From: Roseburia sp. | GTDB taxonomy: Bacteria; Bacillota; Clostridia; Lachnospirales; Lachnospiraceae | Direction: 5' to 3' | Length of the DNA: 64,000 nt | NCBI GenBank assembly: GCA_003483745.1 | Contig: DMYD01000059.1 | Span: forward strand, 50,758 to 114,757 | In this document: in pieces, positions 34,698 through 42,843 of the stretch | Position numbering within the stretch: the first letter of the stretch is position 1 | Layout: each line of letters opens with the position of its first letter | Program-made: the position numbers and the translations under genes | Notes under the pieces: generated by a model | What the model was told of the DNA's origin: nothing | Databases searched by the model: none | The model's input: only the letters and a program-made list of their open reading frames with translations

Positions 34698-35024
34698 ATG
34701 GCAGTTATCACAATCACAAAAGATAATTTTGAAAATGAAGTACTCGGTGCAAAACTTCCGGTTGTATTAGATTTCTGGGCAGAGTGGTGTGCGCCGTGTA
34801 AAATGCAGTCACCGGTGATTGAGGCGCTTGCGGAAGAATTAGAAGGCAAGGTCATCTTCGGTAAAGTCAATGTTGACGAGGAGGCTGCGCTGGCATTGAA
34901 ATATCAGATTATGAGCATCCCGACGCTGGTTGTCATGAAATACGGATTATTTCAGAACCGTGCAGTCGGACCGCAGACAAGAGAAGAGATCATAGATATG
35001 ATCGAGCAGATCAAAGAAGACTAA
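34698..35024 (+). CDS. trxA: Thioredoxin
   Basis: 108 residues, a single thioredoxin fold. The redox motif is WCAPC (Cys31, Cys34) instead of the common WCGPC, within VVLDFWAEWCAPCKMQSPVIEALA; the cis-proline is in IMSIPTLVVMKYG. Reduces protein disulfides in the cytoplasm. The Gly-to-Ala change is known in some thioredoxins and may shift the redox potential. Followed by a hairpin repeat and a terminator. Confidence 0.9.
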   Translation: MAVITITKDNFENEVLGAKLPVVLDFWAEWCAPCKMQSPVIEALAEELEGKVIFGKVNVDEEAALALKYQIMSIPTLVVMKYGLFQNRAVGPQTREEIIDMIEQIKED

Positions 35025-35026
35025 AA

Positions 35027-35064
35027 ACAATAGAATGCACACTTTGCGAACATTCTATTATGAT
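35027..35064. repeat. Hairpin repeat, copy A
   Basis: Begins ACAATAGAATGCA, contains TTTGCGAACA and ends CTATTATG; arms ATAGAATG / CATTCTAT can pair. Related copies lie at 39588-39626 (inverted) and 43736-43773. All three begin within about 20 bp after a stop codon. Confidence 0.65.
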
Positions 35065-35074
35065 GAATCACTTC

Positions 35075-35147
35075 AGGCATAGCCGTGCGAAACTCATCAG
35101 CAGCTGAAAGCAGCTGTGAGTTTCACATGGCTATGCCTTATTTTTCT
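35075..35147. terminator. Long terminator between trxA and the DUF3783 gene
   Basis: A stem of about 28 bp with small bulges (AGGCATAGCC... and ...GGCTATGCCT; AGCAGCTG / CAGCTG at the tip, AAAG loop) followed by TTATTTTT. It overlaps the last codons of the convergent gene, so it serves trxA and probably both directions. Confidence 0.8.
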
Positions 35148-35502
35148 GATAAGCAGCCTTTTCCGCCTGCATCTCCAAATACATCCGCATCACATTCCAT
35201 TTCCGATTTGTCGGCGTAAGCACTGCTTTATAATCTATGACAACCTGATCCCTGCGGAGAGATGCTAAAAGTTTATCCATCTTTTTCTCTGTAAAATCAC
35301 AGAAAACAATCAGACTTTCCGCAGGAACCTTCCCGGAAAAAGGCTGAATCAAAGGGGAAGAAGTCCTATTTGCGATCATCTCCAATGGTTTTAAATAATC
35401 AGAGGAAGGAACCTCATCCACACGGACCTTCAAAGCTCCCGTGATCTGCTTTAATTTTTTGAGATTGTTGTCATCTAAATGAAATACCAGTAATTTTTCC
35501 AT
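35131..35502 (-). CDS. DUF3783-type protein
   Basis: 123 residues, soluble, no signal. The pattern VPSSDYLKPLEMIA near residue 33 and LIVFCDFTEKKMDKLLASLRR near 62-85, with YKAVLTPTNRKW, matches the small DUF3783 family; function unknown. A GGAG site precedes ATG at 35502. Convergent with trxA. Confidence 0.75.
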   Translation of the reverse strand: MEKLLVFHLDDNNLKKLKQITGALKVRVDEVPSSDYLKPLEMIANRTSSPLIQPFSGKVPAESLIVFCDFTEKKMDKLLASLRRDQVVIDYKAVLTPTNRKWNVMRMYLEMQAEKAAYQKNKA

Positions 35503-35964
35503 GTGTAACTCCGTTTCATATTTATAGAATAGACATATTATAAGAGTTTTGCAGCAGGGTGTAAATATGTTTTATAGCAAAGATTAAGCTGCAAAAAGGT
35601 GTATCAAAACCTGACGGCCGGCAAATCGCACAAAACAGACCCGGCATTGTGCAATTTGCTATTCACGAAACTCAGTTACACCTTTTGCAGCTGAACACAG
35701 TCTTAACTTTATGGCAAGTCTTAATTTTATGAAAGAAACCACTTGTAAAGAAACCACCACTATGATACACTTGTCGATAAGGAAAATCATTTCCGCTAAG
35801 GTTGTCAGATAAAAATCGTTACCGCCCTTTAGTGGCGGTTCACAGGCAGAAATCTGCCGGTTTATCCCATAAATAAAAAGAAATAGCATAACTGGAAAAG
35901 GTGTGCTGCAGACTGTCATATGTCAGATGGGGAAGCATATGGAAAATTGCAGACAATTTTGTGG
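35503..35964. other. Gene-free stretch with a nested palindromic block
   Basis: About 460 bp upstream of recA without a convincing gene. Arms 35588-35604 (GCTGCAAAAAGGTGTA-like) and 35677-35691 (TACACCTTTTGCAGC) are inverted, and inside them GCAAATCGCACAA pairs with TTGTGCAATTTGC. The block 35587-35692 can fold as one long structure. Short repeats AAGTCTTAA...TTTATG and GAAACCAC follow. Confidence 0.55.
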
Positions 35965-35993
35965 TTGACATTTCGGGAAAAATATAATACTAT
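35965..35993 (+). promoter_or_regulatory. Promoter of recA
   Basis: TTGACA (35965-35970), 17 bp spacer, TACTAT (35988-35993). A second -10-like TATAAT at 35983 has poor spacing. Confidence 0.65.
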
Positions 35994-36007
35994 TAGAACA
36001 AAAAAAA

Positions 36008-36021
36008 CGAACATAAGTTCG
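36008..36021. promoter_or_regulatory. LexA (SOS) operator of recA
   Basis: CGAACATAAGTTCG, a symmetric GAAC-N4-GTTC site of the Gram-positive SOS box type, 14 bp downstream of the -10 and 14 bp before the start codon. Confidence 0.85.
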
Positions 36022-36035
36022 CACGGAGGAAAGAA

Positions 36036-37199
36036 ATGGCAAAGGAAGATAAATATAAAGAGATCAATGCAGTAAAAAATGATAAATTAAAAGCGTTGGA
36101 TGCTGCAATTTCACAGATTGAGAAACAGTACGGCAAAGGCTCCATCATGAAGCTTGGTGATAATTCCGCACATATGAATGTGGAGACGATTCCGACCGGA
36201 TCATTAAGTCTTGATATTGCACTTGGTTTAGGTGGACTTCCGAAAGGAAGAATCATCGAGATCTATGGACCGGAGTCCAGTGGTAAGACGACCGTTGCCC
36301 TGCATGCGGTTGCTGAGGTACAGAAAAGAGGCGGTATCGCAGGATTTATCGATGCAGAGCATGCCTTAGATCCTGTCTATGCAAAGAATATCGGCGTTGA
36401 CATCGACAACTTATACATATCCCAGCCGGACTGCGGAGAGCAGGCACTTGAGATCACAGAGACCATGGTACGTTCCGGGGCGGTTGATATCGTGATCGTC
36501 GACTCCGTGGCAGCACTCGTTCCAAAGGCAGAGATCGATGGAGATATGGGTGATTCGCATGTCGGACTTCAGGCACGACTGATGAGCCAGGCACTTCGTA
36601 AGCTGACTTCTGTCATCAGCAAATCCAACTGTGTGGTTATCTTCATCAACCAGCTTCGTGAAAAAGTAGGCGTAATGTTTGGTAATCCGGAGACAACGAC
36701 CGGTGGACGTGCGCTGAAGTTCTATTCTTCTGTCCGTATGGATGTCAGAAGGATTGAGGCATTAAAACAGGGCGGAGAGGTTGTTGGTAACCGTACCAGG
36801 GTAAAAATTGTTAAGAATAAGGTGGCACCGCCATTCCGTGAAGCAGAGTTTGATATCATGTTTGGACAGGGAATTTCCAGAGAGGGCGATATCTTAGACC
36901 TTGCAGCAGATAAGGGTGTGGTTAACAAATCCGGAGCATGGTATGCATACAATGGAGATAAGATCGGCCAGGGACGTGAGAATGCAAAACAGTATCTGAA
37001 AGAAAATCCGCTGATCTGTGAGGAGATCGAGGCAAAAGTCAGAGAAATGTTAAATGTGGACGGAACAGAAGAGTCTGAGGAAACAAAGGAAAACGAGACT
37101 GAGGCACAGAGCATAAAAGCAGCGGAAGCGATCGCAAAAAAAGCGGAAGCGGCTGAAAAGAAAGCAGAGAATACAGCCGAGGTAAAAGCGGAGGAATAA
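36036..37199 (+). CDS. recA: Recombinase RecA
   Basis: 387 residues. Walker A GPESSGKT (78-85), MAW-type DNA-binding loops, and AALVPKAEIDGDMGDSHVGLQARLMSQALRKL are standard. It forms filaments on single-stranded DNA, drives strand exchange and activates LexA self-cleavage. The C-terminus is a long Glu/Ala/Lys-rich tail (about 60 residues, AEAIAKKAEAAEKKAEN). GGAGG precedes the ATG. recX follows by 3 bp. Confidence 0.98.
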   Translation: MAKEDKYKEINAVKNDKLKALDAAISQIEKQYGKGSIMKLGDNSAHMNVETIPTGSLSLDIALGLGGLPKGRIIEIYGPESSGKTTVALHAVAEVQKRGGIAGFIDAEHALDPVYAKNIGVDIDNLYISQPDCGEQALEITETMVRSGAVDIVIVDSVAALVPKAEIDGDMGDSHVGLQARLMSQALRKLTSVISKSNCVVIFINQLREKVGVMFGNPETTTGGRALKFYSSVRMDVRRIEALKQGGEVVGNRTRVKIVKNKVAPPFREAEFDIMFGQGISREGDILDLAADKGVVNKSGAWYAYNGDKIGQGRENAKQYLKENPLICEEIEAKVREMLNVDGTEESEETKENETEAQSIKAAEAIAKKAEAAEKKAENTAEVKAEE

Positions 37200-37202
37200 A
37201 AG

Positions 37203-37826
37203 ATGCAGGAGTTGCTTGTCGTAGAAGTAATTCCCCGGGAAAAAGGAAGGACTTCCATTCGGTTTGACAACGGGATGGAAGTCCTTTTATATAAGGGTGA
37301 GGTAAGAAAATTATCCTTGCGGGAGGGGACTGTCATATCCCAGGAGAAATATGATGAGATCATCTATGAAATACTTGGAACGCGGGCGAAGAAACGTGCG
37401 ATGTTTCTTTTGGAACGAATGGACCGGACGGAACATCAGCTGCGGGAGAAGCTGATGCAGAACGGGTATCCTGATGTGTGCGTGGATCTTGCAGTGGAGT
37501 ATGTCAGAAAATATCACTATATCGATGATCTGCGCTATGCGACGACCTATATTTCATATCAACAGAAGAAAAAAAGCCGTCAGAAATTAAAAATGGATCT
37601 TATGGCAAAAGGAATTGAAAAAAGTGTGATAGAACAGGCACTTGATGAGGTGTTCGACAGTGATGAACAGCTAAAGATCCGTCAGCTTTTAGAAAAGAAA
37701 CATTATGAACCAAAAGAATGTGACCGCAAAGAACAGCAGAAAATTTACCAGTATCTGATGCGCCGTGGATTTAAGAGCAGCGATATTTTGCATGTCATGA
37801 AAATCTGGGATGAATACGAGGAATAA
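37203..37826 (+). CDS. recX: Regulatory protein RecX
   Basis: 207 residues, helical. LLERMDRTEHQLREKLMQNGYPDVCVDLAVEYV and YIDDLRYATTYI are the three-helix repeats of RecX, which binds and modulates RecA filaments. The N-terminal 50 residues are the beta domain seen in Gram-positive forms. Co-transcribed with recA. Confidence 0.95.
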   Translation: MQELLVVEVIPREKGRTSIRFDNGMEVLLYKGEVRKLSLREGTVISQEKYDEIIYEILGTRAKKRAMFLLERMDRTEHQLREKLMQNGYPDVCVDLAVEYVRKYHYIDDLRYATTYISYQQKKKSRQKLKMDLMAKGIEKSVIEQALDEVFDSDEQLKIRQLLEKKHYEPKECDRKEQQKIYQYLMRRGFKSSDILHVMKIWDEYEE

Positions 37827-37916
37827 GAACATAGAAAAACGGGGAATTTTTGGTACAATATGTTGTATTGTTGCAAAATAAAAATGCAATATTATGCACA
37901 TTGAACAGTTATCTAC

Positions 37917-37945
37917 TTGACATAAATATTAAAATAGAATAAAAT
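37917..37945 (+). promoter_or_regulatory. Promoter of rny
   Basis: TTGACA (37917-37922), 17 bp spacer, TAAAAT (37940-37945). Confidence 0.65.
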
Positions 37946-38027
37946 TTATATGTTGTAATTATGACAGATAACAAACCATGTTTTTATGTTATATGTACAA
38001 TGAAAATTTAATAAAGGAGGTGCTCCT

Positions 38028-39575
38028 GTGGGAAGTGTGATTATCGCTGTTGTGATCACTCTACTGGTTACCGCGGTCGTTGTATATTTTGTCACAACTG
38101 CTTACTATAAAAAAGTAACAGAGGCTAAGATCGGAAATGCAGATGAAAAAGCGCGTGAGATTATTGATGAAGCGGTAAAAACGGCAGAAACCAAGAAGCG
38201 TGAAGCAATGCTTGAAGCGAAGGAAGAATCCATCCGTGTCAAGAATGATTTAGACAAGGAGGTAAAAGAGCGGAGAGCGGAGATCGGACGCAGTGAACGA
38301 CGCATTGTTCAGAAGGAAGAAAATCTGGACAAAAAGTTAGAAGCGATCGAAAAACGCGAGGCGGGATTTGCAGCCAAGGAAGAAGAGATCAACAGACAGA
38401 AAGCGCAGGTCGCAAAGCTCAATGAAGAGCGTGTGAAAGAACTGGAAAGGATCTCCGGTTTAACCTCCGAACAGGCAAAGGATTATCTCTTAAAGACTGT
38501 TGAAGAAGACGTTAAAATTGATACTGCAAAATTGATCAAAGAAATGGAACACAAGGCAAAGGAAGAAGCTGATAAGAAGGCAAAAGAGTATGTGGTGACT
38601 GCAATTCAGAAGTGTGCTGCGGATCATGTTGCCGAAACAACGATTTCTGTTGTACAGCTTCCGAATGACGAAATGAAAGGAAGAATCATCGGACGTGAAG
38701 GACGTAATATCCGTACGTTAGAAACGTTAACAGGTGTGGATCTGATCATCGATGATACACCGGAGGCAGTGATTTTATCCGGTTTTGATCCGATTCGTCG
38801 TGAAGTTGCCAGAATTGCTTTGGAAAAACTGATTGTGGATGGTCGTATCCATCCAGCAAGAATCGAGGAAATGGTTGAGAAGGCTCAGAAAGAAGTCGAG
38901 ACAATGATTCGTGAGGAAGGTGAGGCAGCAACCTTAGAGGTTGGTGTTCACGGAATCCATCCGGAACTTGTGCGTCTTTTAGGCCGGATGAAATTCCGGA
39001 CGAGCTACGGACAAAATGCTCTCAAACATTCCATTGAAGTAGCACAGCTTTCCGGATTACTGGCTGCTGAAATCGGTGTAGATGTAAGAACTGCAAAACG
39101 TGCAGGATTGTTACATGATATTGGTAAATCTGTCGATCATGATATGGAAGGTTCCCATATTCAGATCGGTGTGGATTTATGTAGAAAATACAAAGAGTCA
39201 CCAATTATTATCAATGCGGTAGAAGCGCATCATGGTGATGTAGAACCGGAGTCATTAATTGCATGTATCATTCAGGCTGCAGATACAATCAGTGCAGCAA
39301 GACCAGGTGCCAGAAGAGAGACACTGGAAACATATTCAAACAGATTGAAACAGTTAGAAGATATTTCTAACGGATTTAAGGGTGTAGAAAAATCCTTCGC
39401 TATTCAGGCGGGCAGGGAGATTCGAATCATGGTTGTTCCGGAGCAGATCAGCGATGCCGATATGGTATTGCTTGCGCGTGATATTTCCAAACAGATCGAA
39501 GCTGAATTGGAATATCCGGGACAGATTAAGGTAAATGTTATTCGTGAGTCAAGGGTAACAGATTACGCGAAGTGA
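38028..39575 (+). CDS. rny: Ribonuclease Y
   Basis: 515 residues from GTG 38028 (AAAGGAGGTG). An N-terminal membrane helix (VIIAVVITLLVTAVVVYFV) is followed by a long coiled coil (residues 30-190, Lys/Glu-rich), a KH RNA-binding domain (MKGRIIGREGRNIRTLETLTGVDLIID) and an HD domain with LLHDIGKSVDHD near residue 363. It is the membrane-bound endoribonuclease starting bulk mRNA decay in Firmicutes. Confidence 0.95.
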   Translation: MGSVIIAVVITLLVTAVVVYFVTTAYYKKVTEAKIGNADEKAREIIDEAVKTAETKKREAMLEAKEESIRVKNDLDKEVKERRAEIGRSERRIVQKEENLDKKLEAIEKREAGFAAKEEEINRQKAQVAKLNEERVKELERISGLTSEQAKDYLLKTVEEDVKIDTAKLIKEMEHKAKEEADKKAKEYVVTAIQKCAADHVAETTISVVQLPNDEMKGRIIGREGRNIRTLETLTGVDLIIDDTPEAVILSGFDPIRREVARIALEKLIVDGRIHPARIEEMVEKAQKEVETMIREEGEAATLEVGVHGIHPELVRLLGRMKFRTSYGQNALKHSIEVAQLSGLLAAEIGVDVRTAKRAGLLHDIGKSVDHDMEGSHIQIGVDLCRKYKESPIIINAVEAHHGDVEPESLIACIIQAADTISAARPGARRETLETYSNRLKQLEDISNGFKGVEKSFAIQAGREIRIMVVPEQISDADMVLLARDISKQIEAELEYPGQIKVNVIRESRVTDYAK

Positions 39576-39587
39576 TTCGTGACAATA

Positions 39588-39626
39588 GGTTTGTTCGCAG
39601 AACTTGCAATCTATTGTATGAAAAAT
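39588..39626. repeat. Hairpin repeat, copy B (inverted)
   Basis: Plus strand GACAATAGG ... GTTCGCAGAAC ... ATCTATTGTATG. Its reverse complement matches copies A and C. It begins 12 bp after the rny stop. Confidence 0.65.
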
Positions 39627-39632
39627 AAAGAG

Positions 39633-39676
39633 ACTGTCGTATCGGTGTCAGAAATGACCGGTACGGCAGTTTTTTC
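39633..39676 (+). terminator. Terminator of rny
   Basis: ACTGTCGTATCGGT / ACCGGTACGGCAGT with G-T pairs, 10-nt loop, then six T. Confidence 0.85.
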
Positions 39677-39684
39677 ATTCATAG

Positions 39685-39737
39685 GATTCGGGTGTCAAAA
39701 ATTTAAGAGCCACCTTTTGACACCCGAATCTTCATAG
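39685..39737. repeat. Inverted repeat with dispersed element, copy 2
   Basis: Arms GATTCGGGTGTCAAAA (39685-39700) and TTTTGACACCCGAATC (39715-39730) are perfect inverted copies, 14 bp apart. TTCATAG lies outside each arm as a direct repeat (39678-39684 and 39731-39737). The right half is the sequence also found at 11770-11792. Confidence 0.7.
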
Positions 39738-39862
39738 CAAATTACGTTCTATGATGTTTTTGGTTTTATTTTTATGAGAAGATTCTGAAAAAAATAGTGC
39801 CAGGATGTAAAATATATGTTAAAATACATCTGAAAATGAGCGAAAGAAAGGTGGTGTGGCAA

Positions 39863-40378
39863 GTGCAGAGAGTAAAACAGCATAAGTGTTTTCTGTTTAT
39901 CCTGATAGGATTTATCGTAATATCTTTCTTTCAGTTTTTACCGCAGACAGATACACTGCATTTGTATGAAAAGACACCACAGAGTTTTGAGCTGACCGCA
40001 GGCGGGCTCCTGAAGTATGGAATAGAAGGACAAAATGCAGACCAGGCAGGGGAATGTGAACTAGAAGAATATCACACAGACCGGTTGACGGGACCGGAAA
40101 TAGCAGAACGTCAGGCATGCGGTCTCCCGGAAGAAACACCGGCGGCTACATTAGCGAGAACGACACAGAGTGAAGCTGCGCTGGGTGAACAGAATCAGAG
40201 CCGTTTTCAGATGTTACGGTTTTTAGTAGAAGTATATGTACTTTTAATGATCCCGGCAGTTATTCTGCATATGGCACTAAAAAGATTTAGCAGCCATATG
40301 ATCATACTGTGGCAGAATATAAAATACATACATCTTGTTGATGGTAAGAAGGCAAAACGTATTCCTGTAATTGAATAA
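39863..40378 (+). CDS. Membrane protein of unknown function
   Basis: About 171 residues if GTG 39863 is used (AAGGTGG 8 bp upstream); ATG 39836 would add nine residues. Two hydrophobic helices (CFLFILIGFIVISFFQFLP and MLRFLVEVYVLLMIPAVILHMAL) flank an extracytoplasmic Glu/Thr/Ala-rich segment of about 90 residues. No family recognised. It is 23 bp upstream of an orphan response regulator and may be in one unit with it; it could be a sensor or regulator subunit, but nothing in the sequence proves this. Confidence 0.55.
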   Translation: MQRVKQHKCFLFILIGFIVISFFQFLPQTDTLHLYEKTPQSFELTAGGLLKYGIEGQNADQAGECELEEYHTDRLTGPEIAERQACGLPEETPAATLARTTQSEAALGEQNQSRFQMLRFLVEVYVLLMIPAVILHMALKRFSSHMIILWQNIKYIHLVDGKKAKRIPVIE

Positions 40379-40401
40379 AAAGATGATATTACAGGAGGCG
40401 T

Positions 40402-41211
40402 ATGAACGTGATAGAAAATAGAATAAGTGACAGAGCAAAAATATTACTGATCGATGAGGATACAAGCATTTCTTATCTGATCCGCAGGGCAATGGAAAAA
40501 GAAAATTACAAGATTTATATTGCAGGAAGTGGAAAACAGGGAATGGAGATGAGTACCGGTGTCTGTCCGGATCTGATTCTGATGGATAATAAATTTTCTG
40601 ATATGGAAGGGATCACCTTGATCCAGTGGTTTAGGGAGTGGACGGATTGCCCGATTATAATCCTGTCGGAACGGAGCAGCTACCTTGATAAAGTGGAGGC
40701 ATTATATGCCGGAGCAGATGATTATATGGTAAAACCGTTTCATGAGAAGGAACTTGCGGCACGGATTTTTTCCGCATTACGCAGAAGAATTTCGGCAGGT
40801 GCGCATACATATTACGAGGCAGGAAATCTTAAGGTTGATTTTACAAAAAGACAGGTTTTGCTTGGAGGAACGGAGGTTCATTTTTCGCCGGTGGAATACC
40901 GGATCATAGAAAGTCTTGCGTTAAATTCTGGTACGGTTGTAACATATCAGATGCTTTTGGAAAAAATATGGGGACCATATGCAGAGCAAAACAGCAGGAT
41001 CCTTCGTGTCAATATGACGAATATCCGGAAAAAAATAGAAAGTTCTCCTTTAGAACCGGAGTATATTACAACGATCCCGCGGGTAGGATACCGGATGTTG
41101 GAGAGTCAGGCTGAGAAAGGTGGCATGCAGATGCTGGAAAATCAGGCTGGCAGAAACATGAAAGTGCTGGAAGGTCAGAATATCAGAAATGGTATCCGTA
41201 TGATGGCATAA
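40402..41211 (+). CDS. OmpR-family response regulator without a neighbouring kinase
   Basis: 269 residues. Receiver domain: acidic pair in LLIDED (18-20), phospho-acceptor Asp62 in LILMDNKF, Lys111 in MVKPFH. Winged-helix domain about residues 135-230 (VHFSPVEYRIIESLALNSGTVV, RVNMTNIRKKIE, TIPRVGYRM). A 40-residue tail then has degenerate repeats of MLExQA / VLEGQN type. No histidine kinase is beside it, so it is an orphan; its targets cannot be told. ATG 40402 follows GGAGG. Confidence 0.85.
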   Translation: MNVIENRISDRAKILLIDEDTSISYLIRRAMEKENYKIYIAGSGKQGMEMSTGVCPDLILMDNKFSDMEGITLIQWFREWTDCPIIILSERSSYLDKVEALYAGADDYMVKPFHEKELAARIFSALRRRISAGAHTYYEAGNLKVDFTKRQVLLGGTEVHFSPVEYRIIESLALNSGTVVTYQMLLEKIWGPYAEQNSRILRVNMTNIRKKIESSPLEPEYITTIPRVGYRMLESQAEKGGMQMLENQAGRNMKVLEGQNIRNGIRMMA

Positions 41212-41212
41212 A

Positions 41213-41249
41213 AATAAGTTGCACACAGAGGTGTGCAGCTTATTTTTTT
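41213..41249 (+). terminator. Terminator of the response regulator gene
   Basis: AATAAGTTGCACAC / GTGTGCAGCTTATT, AGAG loop, then a T-run. It overlaps the last codons of the convergent small gene. Confidence 0.85.
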
Positions 41250-41362
41250 CTGGATGTACGATAATCTTTTGACTGACAGTAAGAATCGTAAATTGCGTAA
41301 ACAAACCCTCCGATGATAATGCCAATCCCGATGACAGAAAAAACAATTTCAATGACTGTCAT
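41240..41362 (-). CDS. 40-residue single-helix membrane protein
   Basis: A short gene with a strong GGAGGAGGGA site 7 bp before ATG 41362. The product is one hydrophobic helix (VFSVIGIGIIIGGFVYAIY, residues 7-25) and a polar, positively charged C-terminus ending SRKK. Too short for length-based gene finding. The perfect ribosome site, the balanced membrane-helix pattern and a stop inside a shared terminator support a real gene. Function unknown; small membrane proteins of this kind often regulate larger membrane partners. Confidence 0.7.
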   Translation of the reverse strand: MTVIEIVFSVIGIGIIIGGFVYAIYDSYCQSKDYRTSRKK

Positions 41363-41622
41363 AGTAAAATCCCTCCTCCATAAATTTGATGTTATCAGTA
41401 TAGCAGTCAAATCTATGAAAAAGAGATTTTTACTTTTTCTTTAATCTTTTCTGAAAAGAGAAATGGGAAGTTTTAACACTTTATTTATAATAGAAAAGTT
41501 GCCTTCGTCGTATACAAATTGTATAAAAGCAGATGGAAAATAAAGGCAGAGGGTGGTACAATAAGAACAGATACTGTAAGAAAATAACAGACTTGGAATA
41601 TATTGAAGCGGAGGAATATTGT

Positions 41623-42177
41623 ATGGATCAACAGGTTAAGAGAGTAAAAAGAGAACTGGTAAAAAATGGAGCCATTCTGGATATTTATACAGATACGATG
41701 CAACTGCCGGACGGAAAACTCGAAGAATGGGATTTTATTTCACACAGAAAAGGGGCGGCAGCCGTTGTTCCGGTACGCGGAGACGGAAAGATTCTGATGG
41801 TGCGTCAGTACCGGAATGCAATCGACCGTATGACACTTGAGATACCGGCGGGATCAAGAGACAGTGTTACAGAAGACACAAAGGTGTGTGCTGCACGGGA
41901 GTTAGAGGAGGAAACGGGATACCGCAGTGATGATCTTACGCGTCTTTTGTCACTTAAAACAACAGTTGCATTTTGTGACGAGTTCATTGATGTGTATTTA
42001 GCGCGTAATTTAAAACCGGGACATCAGCATTTAGATGAGGGAGAGTTCCTTGATGTCGAGGCACATGACATCGATGAACTCTGTCAGATGATCTACGATG
42101 GAAAATTACAGGATGCCAAAACAGTTTCTGCACTTTTGGCATATAAAAATCTTCTGAATCAGGAGAAAAACGCATAA
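41623..42177 (+). CDS. NUDIX hydrolase (ADP-ribose pyrophosphatase type)
   Basis: 184 residues from ATG 41623 (GCGGAGGAA). The Nudix box is complete: GSRDSVTEDTKVCAARELEEETGY, with REL-EEE as the metal-binding core. VVPVRGDGKILMVRQYRNAI precedes it as in ADP-sugar pyrophosphatases (NudF type). It hydrolyses ADP-ribose or related nucleotides. Gene order NUDIX-spoIIM-xerD resembles Bacillus, where nudF, spoIIM and ripX/xerD lie close together. Confidence 0.9.
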   Translation: MDQQVKRVKRELVKNGAILDIYTDTMQLPDGKLEEWDFISHRKGAAAVVPVRGDGKILMVRQYRNAIDRMTLEIPAGSRDSVTEDTKVCAARELEEETGYRSDDLTRLLSLKTTVAFCDEFIDVYLARNLKPGHQHLDEGEFLDVEAHDIDELCQMIYDGKLQDAKTVSALLAYKNLLNQEKNA

Positions 42178-42205
42178 ACTGAAGAAAAGTGTATGTGGGG
42201 CGTGT

Positions 42206-42769
42206 GTGAAAAAAGAAGGATGCCTGTTTCTGCCTGTATTTTTTGTGGGTGTTTTTCTTGCAAACCTGTTAAAGTATAAGACAGGGGATCTTTGCCGGAT
42301 ATTAAATATATGGATTTTAGAACAGTTCGCATATAGCAGCATTTCGCCGGAAAGACTGTTCTGGCAGCTGCTTTGGAAACGGGGAAAGTTCGCATTTTTT
42401 TTCTTTTTGTTTGGGGAAGGGTGCGGATATGCGGTGGCATCGACGGTATGGTTGTGTCTTCTGACAGGAATATTTGGATTTTTTCTTGCAATGGCGATTG
42501 CGGATCTTGGAATCCGTGGTGTTGCAGTTGCGTTTGTCGGTCTGCTTCCACAGGCATTTTTTTATGTGGCTGCGGTACTATGGTGCCGCTTTTGTGGCAA
42601 AAACAGCAGACAGTACCGGCCACCGGTATGTAATCCGAAAATCCGCATAAAACAGGCGGTGGAATCTGTTGTATTTTATGGGGTGGCAGTAATACTGGTA
42701 ATCGGCGGCGTATTTGCAGAAGCTTATATCAATATTCCGCTCCTTAAGATGATCGTAAAAAATTTTTGA
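42206..42769 (+). CDS. spoIIM: Stage II sporulation protein M
   Basis: 187 residues with about five membrane helices, start GTG 42206. The topology, Gly-rich helices and position between the NUDIX and xerD genes fit SpoIIM (PF01944), part of the SpoIIDMP septal peptidoglycan-degrading complex in engulfment. A Cys-rich RILNIWILEQ segment is not informative. The sequence is divergent, so context carries much of the weight. spoIID and spoIIP are not in the window. Confidence 0.75.
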   Translation: MKKEGCLFLPVFFVGVFLANLLKYKTGDLCRILNIWILEQFAYSSISPERLFWQLLWKRGKFAFFFFLFGEGCGYAVASTVWLCLLTGIFGFFLAMAIADLGIRGVAVAFVGLLPQAFFYVAAVLWCRFCGKNSRQYRPPVCNPKIRIKQAVESVVFYGVAVILVIGGVFAEAYINIPLLKMIVKNF

Positions 42770-42774
42770 AAAGA

Positions 42775-42803
42775 TTGCTTTTCGGTCGGCTTATCATTAT
42801 AAT
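42775..42803 (+). promoter_or_regulatory. Promoter of xerD
   Basis: TTGCTT (42775-42780), 17 bp spacer, TATAAT (42798-42803). Confidence 0.65.
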
Positions 42804-42843
42804 GAAAAAATACACAGGATAAAAAGAAAGTCAGGAAAAAAAC

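Noticed and set aside
35659..35919. 86-codon minus-strand frame upstream of recA
   Set aside because: It overlaps the palindromic block, has no good ribosome site and looks non-coding.
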